A stretch of DNA of 64,000 nucleotides from Caryophanales bacterium (GTDB taxonomy: Bacteria > Bacillota > Bacilli > Bacillales > Amphibacillaceae): contig JARIBO010000017.1 in assembly GCA_029257405.1 (NCBI GenBank), positions 48,065 to 112,064 of the forward strand. Direction: 5' to 3'. The translations under genes were made by a program, and so were the position numbers. The notes beneath the pieces were generated by a model, which did not search any database, was not told where the DNA came from, and was given only the letters and a program-made list of their open reading frames with translations. Below, piece after piece: positions 38,874 through 48,644 of the stretch (positions within the stretch are counted from its first letter, which is position 1; every line of letters begins with the position of its first letter).

Positions 38874-40595
38874 ATGGAGTTAACAAAAAAAGATGTTGTT
38901 CAGCATCTAGAGAATATAGCTGTTTATTTAGAATTAAAAGGTGAAAATCCATTTAGAATTTCAGCTTATCGAACAGCAGCTCAAAATATAGAAACAGATA
39001 TTAGATCGTTAAAAGAGATTGAAGACTTTAAATCAATTAAAGGTATTGGTGATGGAACAAATGGAATTATAAAAGAATTTATCAAGACTGGAACGTCTGA
39101 GGAATTAAAAAAATTAAAAAAAGACGTACCAGAAGGTTTAATCCCTTTATTAAAACTTCCTGGAATCGGCGGTAAGCGTTTAGCTACACTATATGAAGAA
39201 TTAGATGTAACAGATATGGAAAGTTTAAAACATGTGTGCGAAACAGGTGCTGTCGAAAAAATAAAAGGATTTGGAAAAAAGACGACTGAAAATATATTAA
39301 ATGCAATTTCTGAGTATAGTACGCAACCAGAAAGATTACCCATTTCAATTATGCTACCTATAGCAGAAAAAATACATGACTATGTGACATCCATAGATGA
39401 AGTCGAGAAAAGCTCAATTGCTGGAAGTATTAGAAGAATGAATGAGACAATTAAAGATATTGATTTTATTATCGCAACGGATAATCCAAAAGCAGTGACT
39501 GAGAAATTACTATTGCTTGATAATGTAATTGATGTTATAGCAAGTGGAGAAACAAAAACTAGCGTAACAATAAACGAAAAAGATTATTCAATTAATATTG
39601 ATTTTAGGCTTGTTGCAAGCAAGGAATATGCAACTACTCTGCATCATTTTACAGGTTCAAAAAATCATAATATCGCTATGAGACAACGTGCAAAAAAGCG
39701 CGGTGAAAAAATAAACGAATATGGAGTAGAAGTAGAAGCAACAGGTGAATTAATTCAGTTTAAAACAGAAAATAATTTCTTTAAACATTTTAACCTTGAA
39801 TTTATTCCTCCAGAAATGCGTGAAGATGGTACTGAAGTAAAAGCATTTGAGTCACAGGTTAATTTAATTCAAAATGATATGATTAAAGGCGATCTTCATA
39901 TGCATACAACTTGGAGTGATGGTGCCGAATCAATTGAAGATATGGTTAACGCTGCACGAAATTTAGGCTATGCATATATTGCTATAACAGATCATTCTAA
40001 ATTTTTACGTGTTGCAAATGGGTTAAATGAAAAAAGATTACGTAAGCAGCGAGAAGAAATTGACCGATTAAATGAAAAATATAATGATATATTAATTCTC
40101 GCAGGTGTTGAAATGGATATTCTTCCAAATGGGGAGCTTGATTTTGAAACAGAGTTTTTAGCTGAAATGGATCTTGTTATTGCAGCGATTCATTCTAGTT
40201 TCTCACAATCTGAAACAGAAATAATGAAACGTTTAGAAACAGCTTGTAGAAACCCTTATGTCGATATTATCGCTCATCCAACAGGACGATTAATTGGAAA
40301 ACGTGAGCCTTATGCGGTTAATATGGAAAAGTTAATTCAGCTGGCAAAAGAAACAAATACTGTACTTGAAATAAATGCACATCCACAACGTTTTGATTTA
40401 TCAGCCAAATGGGCAAAAGAAGCACAAAAACAAGGGGTTAGCATCGCAATCAATACAGATGCTCATCAAACTGAAACTTTGAAATACATGGATTATGGCA
40501 TAAGCGTAGGAAAAAAAGCTTGGTTAAAGCCTGAAACAGTTATTAATACATGGGATAAAAATAAATTACTTGAATTTATTAATCGTAATAGATAG
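38874..40595 (+). CDS. polX: DNA polymerase/3'-5' exonuclease PolX
   Basis: Pol beta core (HhH, GSIRR) and PHP domain (GDLHMHTTWSDG). Confidence 0.96.
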   Translation: MELTKKDVVQHLENIAVYLELKGENPFRISAYRTAAQNIETDIRSLKEIEDFKSIKGIGDGTNGIIKEFIKTGTSEELKKLKKDVPEGLIPLLKLPGIGGKRLATLYEELDVTDMESLKHVCETGAVEKIKGFGKKTTENILNAISEYSTQPERLPISIMLPIAEKIHDYVTSIDEVEKSSIAGSIRRMNETIKDIDFIIATDNPKAVTEKLLLLDNVIDVIASGETKTSVTINEKDYSINIDFRLVASKEYATTLHHFTGSKNHNIAMRQRAKKRGEKINEYGVEVEATGELIQFKTENNFFKHFNLEFIPPEMREDGTEVKAFESQVNLIQNDMIKGDLHMHTTWSDGAESIEDMVNAARNLGYAYIAITDHSKFLRVANGLNEKRLRKQREEIDRLNEKYNDILILAGVEMDILPNGELDFETEFLAEMDLVIAAIHSSFSQSETEIMKRLETACRNPYVDIIAHPTGRLIGKREPYAVNMEKLIQLAKETNTVLEINAHPQRFDLSAKWAKEAQKQGVSIAINTDAHQTETLKYMDYGISVGKKAWLKPETVINTWDKNKLLEFINRNR

Positions 40596-40606
40596 GGGAT
40601 TAGCGA

Positions 40607-42946
40607 ATGAATGAAAAAACACTTCGTGTACTTGAATATGATAAAGTAATTAAAATATTAATTAACGAATCAGAGACGAGTATTGGGAAAGAGCTGAGTT
40701 TAAATATTAAGCCTAAAACAGCACTAGAAGATGTTCAGCGGCTCCAAGATGAGACAGATGAAGCGGTCTCTGTTATTAGACTTGATAAAACAATCCCGCT
40801 CGGAGGCATTACAAATATTCATGAATCTGTAAAACGAGCATTAATTGGAAGTACCTTGAGTGCTTCGGAATGTTTAAATGTTGCGACGACAATTTATGGC
40901 GGTAGACAAACTAAAAACTTTATAGATAATTTAGAAGAAGAAATGCCGCTTTTAGAAAATTATGCAACTAGAATTGATCCTTTATATGAATTAGAAAAAG
41001 AAATAACAGCTGCAATAGATGAACATGGACATGTTTTAGACACAGCATCTACTAAGCTACGTAGCATAAGGTCTTCAATTAGGGATTTAGAAGCACGTGT
41101 GAGAGAAAGGCTTAATAATTTTACACGTTCAAAAAGTAACATGCTTTCTGATTCAATTATTACAATTCGTAATGATCGTTTTGTATTACCAGTAAAAAGT
41201 GAATATCGTGGGGCTATAGGTGGGATTGTTCATGATCAATCATCATCTGGACAAACTGTTTTTATGGAACCACAAGCAGTTGTTGAGATAAATAATCGAC
41301 TTCAGCAAGCTATATTAAATGAAAACGATGAAGTAGAACGTATTTTGAATGCTTTAACGATAAAAATCGCAGGTTATCACATCGAACTAACAACAAATTT
41401 ATCTACTCTTGCAGAAATTGACCATATCTTTGCAAGAGCACGTTTAGGACAAAAAATGAAAGCTTCAATGCCTAAATTAAACAATCAAGGATTTATAGAA
41501 ATGAAACAAGCAAGACACCCTCTTATTCCAGCAGATGAAGTTGTTGCAAGTGACATTATACTCGGTAAAGAACATACAGCAATTGTTATTACAGGACCTA
41601 ATACAGGAGGAAAAACAGTCACGTTAAAAATGGTTGGTTTATGTACATTAATGGCTCAATCAGGTTTACAAATTCCTGCCCAAGACGGTTGTGAATTATC
41701 TGTATTTGATTATGTATTTGCAGATATAGGGGATGAACAGTCGATTGAACAAAATTTAAGTACTTTTTCTTCTCATATGACTAACATTGTTGACATTATG
41801 TCTAAAGTCGACGATAAAACACTTGTTTTATTTGATGAATTAGGTGCCGGAACAGATCCTGAAGAAGGTGCTGCTTTAGCAATGGCAATTTTAGATGAAG
41901 TTATTAAACGTGATGCACGCGTTATTGCAACTACACATTACCCAGAACTTAAAGCGTATGGATTTAATCGTGATCGTGTAATGAATGCATCTGTTGAATT
42001 TGACGTAGAAACATTAAGGCCTACTTATCGTCTCCTACTAGGTGTTCCAGGACGAAGTAATGCTTTTGATATTTCAAAACGTCTCGGTTTAAGTCAATCA
42101 TTGATTGATGATGCACAAAATCATATAGGTGTAGATTCACAAACAGTAAATACGATGATTACATCATTAGAAGACGCTAAATATCGTGCAGAAAAAGATT
42201 ATGAATTAGCAAAAGAACATTTACTTGAAACAGAATCATTAAAAGCAAATTTAGAAAAAGAATTAACCGAAATCAATAAACAAAAAGAATCAATATACAA
42301 AAAAGCAGAAGAGCGTGCTGAAAAAGTATTGCAAAAAGCACGTGAAGAAGCTGAATTTGTTGTTTCTGAAATTAAGAGTATGAAAAATCAAGGAAACTGG
42401 AAGGAACATGAATGGATTGATGCAAGAAGAATGCTAGATGAAGCTCAACCTAATTTAACTCAATCAGAAAAACAAACAAAAAAGCAAAAAAAAGTTGATG
42501 ATGTAACACTCGAAATAGGTGATGATATTAAACATTTGTCTATTAATCAAGAAGGAACAGTCATCGAAAAAACTGGTAAAAATGAGTATTTAGTACAAAT
42601 AGGAATGATTAAATTAAAAGCAAAAAGAAAAGATTTACAAAAAATTAAAAATAAAGAAATAGAAGTTGAACAAGTTACACGAATTAAACGCACGAGTCCA
42701 TCAGTAAAACCAGAATTAGATTTAAGAGGAATAAGATATGAAGATGCGATGATAAAAATAGAAAATTACTTAGATAGTGCTATACTATCAGGCTTTCCTC
42801 AAGTATCCATTATTCACGGTAAAGGGACTGGCGCACTTAGAAAAGGTGCCACTGAATATTTAAAAAACCATCCAAATGTTAAGAGTTATCGCTTAGGTGG
42901 ACAAAATGAAGGTGGAAGTGGTGTTACAATTGTAGAATTGAATTAG
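40607..42946 (+). CDS. mutS2: Endonuclease MutS2
   Basis: MutS ATPase ([30 protein letters not shown]) and C-terminal Smr domain ([11 protein letters not shown]...[11 protein letters not shown]). Confidence 0.97.
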   Translation: MNEKTLRVLEYDKVIKILINESETSIGKELSLNIKPKTALEDVQRLQDETDEAVSVIRLDKTIPLGGITNIHESVKRALIGSTLSASECLNVATTIYGGRQTKNFIDNLEEEMPLLENYATRIDPLYELEKEITAAIDEHGHVLDTASTKLRSIRSSIRDLEARVRERLNNFTRSKSNMLSDSIITIRNDRFVLPVKSEYRGAIGGIVHDQSSSGQTVFMEPQAVVEINNRLQQAILNENDEVERILNALTIKIAGYHIELTTNLSTLAEIDHIFARARLGQKMKASMPKLNNQGFIEMKQARHPLIPADEVVASDIILGKEHTAIVITGPNTGGKTVTLKMVGLCTLMAQSGLQIPAQDGCELSVFDYVFADIGDEQSIEQNLSTFSSHMTNIVDIMSKVDDKTLVLFDELGAGTDPEEGAALAMAILDEVIKRDARVIATTHYPELKAYGFNRDRVMNASVEFDVETLRPTYRLLLGVPGRSNAFDISKRLGLSQSLIDDAQNHIGVDSQTVNTMITSLEDAKYRAEKDYELAKEHLLETESLKANLEKELTEINKQKESIYKKAEERAEKVLQKAREEAEFVVSEIKSMKNQGNWKEHEWIDARRMLDEAQPNLTQSEKQTKKQKKVDDVTLEIGDDIKHLSINQEGTVIEKTGKNEYLVQIGMIKLKAKRKDLQKIKNKEIEVEQVTRIKRTSPSVKPELDLRGIRYEDAMIKIENYLDSAILSGFPQVSIIHGKGTGALRKGATEYLKNHPNVKSYRLGGQNEGGSGVTIVELN

Positions 42947-42989
42947 TATTCATTTTCTGTTAAGATGAATCTAATCTATAAAAATAACA

Positions 42990-43016
42990 TTACTTCCGCT
43001 AATTAATCGGAGGTAA
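42990..43016 (+). promoter_or_regulatory. SD-sequestering hairpin upstream of a 28-aa ORF
   Basis: TTACTTCCG(42990-42998)/CGGAGGTAA(43008-43016), 9 pairs with one G-U, burying the GGAGG. Confidence 0.6.
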
Positions 43017-43022
43017 GCATTC

Positions 43023-43109
43023 ATGGTTTTAGACAGATTAGCAAAAATATTAATTGTTGTTGCAACAGCTTTTATTGTTGTTGGTATTATTTATTGGTTA
43101 ATGAATTAA
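43023..43109 (+). CDS. 28-aa single-TM hydrophobic peptide
   Basis: MVLDRLAKILIVVATAFIVVGIIYWLMN; strong GGAGG SD 9 nt upstream; terminator overlaps its stop. Too short for the ORF track. Confidence 0.6.
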   Translation: MVLDRLAKILIVVATAFIVVGIIYWLMN

Positions 43110-43128
43110 TATTCATTAACCAGTTTTT
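43096..43128 (+). terminator. Terminator overlapping the small-ORF stop
   Basis: GGTTAATGAAT-taat-ATTCATTAACC-agttttt, 11-bp perfect stem. Confidence 0.75.
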
Positions 43129-43170
43129 CTAAACTTCAACATAAAAGAAATTAAAAGGGGGAAAATTAAA

Positions 43171-44859
43171 ATGAATGAAGTTAAACCTTGGTTAAAACAT
43201 TATCCTAAAGAAATACCAGAGAGTATTGAATATGATAAAAAGCCTTTACACGATTTCTTAATTGAGAATGGTTTAAAATACTCTGAAAAGAAAGCGCTTC
43301 ACTTTCAAGGAAAGGAATTTACCTTTGCTGAAGTTTTATTAGAAGCAAAGAAAACAGCACATTACTTACAAAAGAATGGACTAAAAAAAGGTGACAGAGT
43401 AGCAAGTATGCTTCCAAACTGTCCACAAGCAGTTATTACTTACTATGGTACGTTAATGGCAGGTGGCATTGTTGTTCAAGTAAATCCACTCTATACAGAG
43501 AGAGAATTAGAATACCAATTAAAAGATTCAGGCGCAACATTTATAGTTTGTTTAGACATTTTACTTCCACGCGTTAATAAAGTAAGAAATAAAACGAATT
43601 TAAAGCACGTAATTGTAAGCGCTATTAAAGATTACTTGCCATTCCCTAAAAAAATCGTTTATCCGTTTATCCAAAAGCGTCAGTATAAAATGTCAGTTAA
43701 TGTAGTTGAAACAGAATCAACTCATATTTGGAGGAATATGATCACAAATACAACTGAAGATTACAAAGAGGTAGAAATAAACTCAACTGAAGATCTCGCA
43801 CTTATTCAATATACAGGCGGTACGACAGGTTATCCAAAAGGCGTTATGTTAACACATTCTAATTTAGTTACTAATGTTAATATGGCTACAGCTTGGATGT
43901 ACAAAATAAAAGAAAATGAAGAAATAGTTTTAGGAGTATTACCATTTTTCCACGTATACGGTATGACTACTGTAATGAATTTATCAATCATGTTTGGTGC
44001 AAAAATGATTTTAATTCCGCAGTTTAATGCAGCAGAAATTCTAAAAACAATTGAAAAATTAAAGCCAACATTATTCCCAGGAGCACCAACAATTTATATT
44101 GGCCTACTAAATCATCCAGATATTAATAAATATGATTTATCATCAATTAAAGCGTGTATAAGTGGATCAGCTCCTCTCCCGCTTGATGTACAAAATAAAT
44201 TTGAAGAGATAACAGGTGGTAAACTAGTTGAAGGATATGGTTTAACTGAATCATCACCCGTAACTCATGCAAATTTAGTCTGGGAAAAACGAATTAATGG
44301 AAGCATAGGATTGCCATGGCCAGATACAGATGCTAAAATATTTGATAGTGAGACACATACCGAAGTGCCAGTTGGCAAATCAGGCGAACTAGTTGTTAAA
44401 GGGCCTCAAATTATGAAAGGCTATTGGAATAACCAAGAAGCAACAGACAAAGTTTTAAAAGATGGTTGGTTATATACAGGGGATATAGGTTATATGACTG
44501 AAGATGGATTTTTCTATGTTATTGATCGTCAAGATGATATGATAATAGCAGGTGGATATAATATTTATCCTAGAGAAGTAGAAGAAGTACTTTATGAACA
44601 TGATAGTATTCAAGAAGTAGCTATTGTAGGTGTTTCAGATCCTTATCGTGGTGAAACAGTTTTAGCTTCTATTGTGCTTAAAGAAGGTCACGAAGTAACT
44701 GAAAAAGAACTGAACAAGCATTGTAGAAAATCTTTAGCAGCATATAAAGTACCAAGACTTTATAAGTTTGTTGAAGAACTACCGAAAACAACAGTAGGTA
44801 AAATATTGAAAAAAGATATAATTGCAACTCATGAGTCACAAAATAAAGCGGTAAATTAA
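43171..44859 (+). CDS. fadD: Long-chain fatty-acid--CoA ligase
   Basis: AMP-binding IQYTGGTTGYPKGVMLTHSN, YGLTESSPVTH, GWLYTGDIG; upstream of TetR/ECH/etfBA. Confidence 0.92.
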   Translation: MNEVKPWLKHYPKEIPESIEYDKKPLHDFLIENGLKYSEKKALHFQGKEFTFAEVLLEAKKTAHYLQKNGLKKGDRVASMLPNCPQAVITYYGTLMAGGIVVQVNPLYTERELEYQLKDSGATFIVCLDILLPRVNKVRNKTNLKHVIVSAIKDYLPFPKKIVYPFIQKRQYKMSVNVVETESTHIWRNMITNTTEDYKEVEINSTEDLALIQYTGGTTGYPKGVMLTHSNLVTNVNMATAWMYKIKENEEIVLGVLPFFHVYGMTTVMNLSIMFGAKMILIPQFNAAEILKTIEKLKPTLFPGAPTIYIGLLNHPDINKYDLSSIKACISGSAPLPLDVQNKFEEITGGKLVEGYGLTESSPVTHANLVWEKRINGSIGLPWPDTDAKIFDSETHTEVPVGKSGELVVKGPQIMKGYWNNQEATDKVLKDGWLYTGDIGYMTEDGFFYVIDRQDDMIIAGGYNIYPREVEEVLYEHDSIQEVAIVGVSDPYRGETVLASIVLKEGHEVTEKELNKHCRKSLAAYKVPRLYKFVEELPKTTVGKILKKDIIATHESQNKAVN

Positions 44860-44870
44860 CTAAGTTTAAA

Positions 44871-44899
44871 TTGACAAAAATTTAAAAAAACGATAGAAT
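44871..44899 (+). promoter_or_regulatory. Sigma-A promoter TTGACA-N17-TAGAAT of fadR operon
   Basis: -35 at 44871-44876 and -10 at 44894-44899. Confidence 0.75.
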
Positions 44900-44902
44900 A
44901 CA

Positions 44903-44924
44903 AATGAATGATTAATCATTCATT
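44903..44924. promoter_or_regulatory. FadR (TetR-type) operator
   Basis: Perfect palindrome AATGAATGATTAATCATTCATT; core TGAATGA-N4-TCATTCA matches the B. subtilis FadR box; covers the predicted start site. Confidence 0.85.
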
Positions 44925-44950
44925 CTGTTTATTGTCAGGGGGAAAAATTT

Positions 44951-45538
44951 ATGAAGAAATCTCGCCCTAAGTATGGCCAAATAATTGAAGCGGCTTTGCA
45001 AGTTATTGCTGAAAACGGTTACCATGCGTCTCAAGTATCTAAGATTGCTAAACAAGCAGATGTAGCTGATGGTACGATATACTTGTATTTTAAGAATAAA
45101 GAAGATATATTAATCTCAGTGTTTAAAGAAAGAATGGGATCATTTATAAAGCAAATTGAACAAAAAATAAAGAAGGAAACAACTGCTGATAAACAACTTT
45201 TAGCTTTGATTGAAAGTCACTTTACTCAATTAAGTGAAAATAAATACTTAGCAATCGTTACTCAATTAGAACTGAGACAATCAAAACCTAAGTTACGTGA
45301 AGAAATTAATAATGTATTAAAGGCCTACCTGGACATAATTGATTTAGTCATTCAAAAAGGTATTGACGAAAAATTCTTTAGAGAAGACGTTGATATTCGT
45401 TTAATGCGACAAATGATTTTTGGCACAATGGATGAGACTGTAACAAGTTGGGTTATGAAAACTCATCGTTATAATTTAGTTGCGCAAGCACCCATTGTTC
45501 ATGATTTAATTACAAAAGGGTTTCTTTTACAAAAATAA
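44951..45538 (+). CDS. fadR: TetR family fatty-acid degradation regulator FadR
   Basis: TetR N-terminal HTH (IIEAALQVIAENGYHASQVSKIAKQADVADGTIYLYFKNKEDIL) in a fad/etf operon. Confidence 0.9.
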   Translation: MKKSRPKYGQIIEAALQVIAENGYHASQVSKIAKQADVADGTIYLYFKNKEDILISVFKERMGSFIKQIEQKIKKETTADKQLLALIESHFTQLSENKYLAIVTQLELRQSKPKLREEINNVLKAYLDIIDLVIQKGIDEKFFREDVDIRLMRQMIFGTMDETVTSWVMKTHRYNLVAQAPIVHDLITKGFLLQK

Positions 45539-45556
45539 TGTATTAGGAGGAATTAA

Positions 45557-46330
45557 ATGTCACTATTAAAGTTAGATATAGAAGATAATATTGCTATTTT
45601 GACAATAGAAAGTCCGCCGGCAAACGCATTATCAACAAAACTACTTAGTTCTTTAGACGAACAATTTGAAGTCATTAATAAAAATGAAAATGTAAAGGCT
45701 ATCATTTTAAAAGGGGAAGGGAAATTCTTTTCAGCAGGAGCTGATATTAAGGAATTTACTTCATTACAGAATGCATCTGATACAACATCATTAGCAGAAA
45801 ATGGCCAAAAAGTATTTAAGAAAATAGAAAATAATCCAATTCCAGTTATTGCTTCGATTCATGGTGCAGCTCTTGGTGGTGGATTGGAATTAGCATTATC
45901 ATGTCATATAAGAATTGTCACGAAAACAGCAATACTTGGTTTACCAGAAACCACACTTGGTATTATTCCAGGATTTGCTGGTACACAACGACTACCAAAT
46001 GTTGTAGGCCAAGCAAAAGCTACTGAAATGATGTTAACAGGAGATCCTATAAGTGGTGTAGAAGCTGGTAAATATGGTTTAGCTAACCATGTTGTTGAAG
46101 AAGAAGAATTAGAAGATGTAACGAAAAAAATAGCTCGAAAAATTGCAAGTAAGAGTAAATTAACAATTAACCATGTAATGGAATTAGTAAGTTATGCTAC
46201 GCGAGAAAACTTTGAAGAAGGTGTTGCTAAAGAAGCAGAATTATTTACTGATGTTTTTCAAACTGAAGACGCGTCAGAAGGAATTCAAGCATTTATAGAA
46301 AAAAGAAAACCAAGCTTCAAAGATAAATAA
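45557..46330 (+). CDS. Enoyl-CoA hydratase
   Basis: Crotonase fold: GEGKFFSAGADIKEF, HGAALGGGLELALSCHIRI. Confidence 0.93.
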   Translation: MSLLKLDIEDNIAILTIESPPANALSTKLLSSLDEQFEVINKNENVKAIILKGEGKFFSAGADIKEFTSLQNASDTTSLAENGQKVFKKIENNPIPVIASIHGAALGGGLELALSCHIRIVTKTAILGLPETTLGIIPGFAGTQRLPNVVGQAKATEMMLTGDPISGVEAGKYGLANHVVEEEELEDVTKKIARKIASKSKLTINHVMELVSYATRENFEEGVAKEAELFTDVFQTEDASEGIQAFIEKRKPSFKDK

Positions 46331-46347
46331 TTAAGGGAGGAATTAAG

Positions 46348-47121
46348 ATGAATATATATGTACTTTTAAAAAGAACGTTTGATACAGAAGACAAGATTGT
46401 GATAGAAAATGGAGAAATTGCAGAAGATGATGCTGAATTCATCATCAATCCTTACGATGAGTATGCTGTTGAAGAGGCAATTGTTCAACGTGACGCACAT
46501 GGTGGGGAAGTAACGGTTGTAACAATTGGTGAAGAAGATGCTGAAAAACAACTGCGTACAGCTCTTGCAATGGGTGCAGATAAAGCCGTGTTAATTAATA
46601 CTGAAGAAGACCTTGAAGAAGGGGATCAGTATACAACAGCAAAAATTTTAGAAGCTTACTTTGAAGATAAAGAGCCTGATTTAATTTTAGCAGGTAATGT
46701 GGCGATTGATGAAGCGAGCGGACAAGTTGGACCAAGACTTGCAGAGCGACTCGATATTCCGTTTATTACGACAATTGTCAGTTTAGAAATTGACGGAACA
46801 GATGTAAAAGTAGATAAAGATATCGAAGGGGATATTGAAAAAATTGAAACAACATTACCGTTAATTGTGACGTGTCAACAAGGATTAAATGAGCCGCGTT
46901 ATCCGTCATTACCAGGTATTATGCAAGCTAAAAGAAAGCCTTTAGAAGAATTAGAAATTGATGATTTAGATTTAGACGAAGACGATTTAGAGCCAAAAAC
47001 TGAAACAATTGAACGCTTTTTACCAGCTGAAAAAGCAGCAGGGCGTATCTTAGAAGGCGAAATCGACGACCAAGTAAAAGAACTTGTATCTTTATTAAAA
47101 ACAGAAGCGAAAGTCCTATAA
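46348..47121 (+). CDS. etfB: Electron transfer flavoprotein beta subunit
   Basis: MNIYVLLKRTFDTEDK..., RTALAMGADKAVLI, ILAGNVAIDEASGQVGPRLAERL. Confidence 0.95.
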   Translation: MNIYVLLKRTFDTEDKIVIENGEIAEDDAEFIINPYDEYAVEEAIVQRDAHGGEVTVVTIGEEDAEKQLRTALAMGADKAVLINTEEDLEEGDQYTTAKILEAYFEDKEPDLILAGNVAIDEASGQVGPRLAERLDIPFITTIVSLEIDGTDVKVDKDIEGDIEKIETTLPLIVTCQQGLNEPRYPSLPGIMQAKRKPLEELEIDDLDLDEDDLEPKTETIERFLPAEKAAGRILEGEIDDQVKELVSLLKTEAKVL

Positions 47122-47145
47122 AAGCGTATAGAAAGGAGAATAATA

Positions 47146-48114
47146 ATGAGTAAAAAAATATTAGTAATAGGTGAAGCAGCAGATGGTACTTTAAGAAATG
47201 TGAGTTTTGAAACGATTGCAACAGCACGTAAAATGGCGTCAGACGCCGAAGTCGTCGCGGTTGTACTAGGAAAAGAAGGCACACAAGCACAAGCAGAAGA
47301 AATGATTCACTATGGCGCTGATCGTGCGATTACGGTTGAACATGATAATCTAGAAAATTATACATCTGAAGGTTATGGTCAAGCATTACTTGAAATTATC
47401 GAAGACGAGTCACCGTATGGTGTGGTGATGGGTCATACAGCAATTGGAAAAGACGTCACACCTAAAATCGCAAGCCGTCTAGAAGCAGGTTTGATTTCGG
47501 ATGCGGTTGATGTTGAATTAGACGGGGAAACAGAAGTCTTTACACGTCCGATTTATTCAGGTAAAGCATTTGAAAAGAAAAAAATAAAAGAAGGCCTTAT
47601 CTTTGCGACGATTCGCCCTAATAACATTCCGATGTTAGAAAAAGATGAAAGTCGAACAGGTGAAGTCACAGCAAAAGAAGTTGATATTAAAGATTTACGT
47701 ACGATTATTAAAGAAATTATTCGTAAAAAATCTGAAGGAATCGATATGTCTGAAGCAAATATCGTGATTGCAGGTGGACGTGGTGTGAAGAGTAAAGAAG
47801 GCTTTGATTCATTAAATGAATTAGCAGACGTACTCGGTGCAGCAGTAGGTGCTTCGCGTGGTGCATGTGACGCTGAATACTGTGATTATTCATTACAAAT
47901 TGGTCAAACAGGTAAAGTCATTACACCTGACCTCTATATTGCAATAGGTATCTCAGGTGCGATTCAACATTTAGCAGGCATGTCGAACTCAAAAGTCATT
48001 GTTGCGATTAACCAAGATCCAGAAGCAAACATCTTTAACGTTGCAGATTATGGTATTGTCGGTGACTTGTTTGAAATCTTACCTAAGTTAGTTGACGAAT
48101 TAAAGGCAATGTAA
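47146..48114 (+). CDS. etfA: Electron transfer flavoprotein alpha subunit
   Basis: FAD-domain motifs VIAGGRGVKSKEGF, GASRGACDAEY, QIGQTGKVITPDLYIAIGISGAIQHLAGM. Confidence 0.96.
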   Translation: MSKKILVIGEAADGTLRNVSFETIATARKMASDAEVVAVVLGKEGTQAQAEEMIHYGADRAITVEHDNLENYTSEGYGQALLEIIEDESPYGVVMGHTAIGKDVTPKIASRLEAGLISDAVDVELDGETEVFTRPIYSGKAFEKKKIKEGLIFATIRPNNIPMLEKDESRTGEVTAKEVDIKDLRTIIKEIIRKKSEGIDMSEANIVIAGGRGVKSKEGFDSLNELADVLGAAVGASRGACDAEYCDYSLQIGQTGKVITPDLYIAIGISGAIQHLAGMSNSKVIVAINQDPEANIFNVADYGIVGDLFEILPKLVDELKAM

Positions 48115-48119
48115 GGATT

Positions 48120-48157
48120 AATAAATGTCTAGCTACCATTGAGCTAGACATTTATTT
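48120..48157 (+). terminator. Terminator after etfA
   Basis: aataaatgtctagctaccattgagctagacatttattt. Confidence 0.75.
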
Positions 48158-48253
48158 AATTGTTGTATAAGCAAAGAATTAGCAAGCTAATTCTAACGAT
48201 GTTATAATACTAATTAGATTGATAAAGTTATTATTTGAATGGAGGAATATTAA

Positions 48254-48568
48254 ATGGCAATTTTAGATGTAAAAGATAGTGATTTCGCAGAAAAAACAGG
48301 CGAAGGTTTAGTATTAGTAGATTTTTGGGCACCTTGGTGTGGACCTTGTAAAATGATTGCACCAGTTCTAGAAGAATTAGATGGTGAATTAAGCGATAAA
48401 GTACAAATCGTTAAATTAAACGTAGATGATAATCAAGAAACAGCTTCAAAATATGGTGTAATGAGTATTCCAACACTTCTTTTAATGAAGGACGGAAACG
48501 TTGTTGACCAAGTAGTAGGTTTTCAACCTAAAGAAGCGTTAGCAGAATTAGTTAATAAACACGCTTAA
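48254..48568 (+). CDS. trxA: Thioredoxin
   Basis: [20 protein letters not shown]. Confidence 0.97.
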   Translation: MAILDVKDSDFAEKTGEGLVLVDFWAPWCGPCKMIAPVLEELDGELSDKVQIVKLNVDDNQETASKYGVMSIPTLLLMKDGNVVDQVVGFQPKEALAELVNKHA

Positions 48569-48579
48569 TATAATATGAA

Positions 48580-48627
48580 AATTAATAATCCCCTGTTACT
48601 CTAGTAACAGGGGATTATTAATTTTTT
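48580..48627 (+). terminator. Terminator after trxA
   Basis: aataatcccctgttactctagtaacaggggattattaatttttt. Confidence 0.88.
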
Positions 48628-48644
48628 ATATAGGAGAAGGTAGT

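Noticed and set aside
44903-44924. Palindrome considered as a transcription terminator for fadD
   Set aside because: No T-run follows and it sits exactly at the start site of a good promoter; FadR box explains it better.
46899-47290. Overlapping 127- and 120-aa minus-strand ORFs across the etfB/etfA junction
   Set aside because: Shadow ORFs from biased codon usage on the opposite strand; two mutually overlapping frames and no initiation signals.
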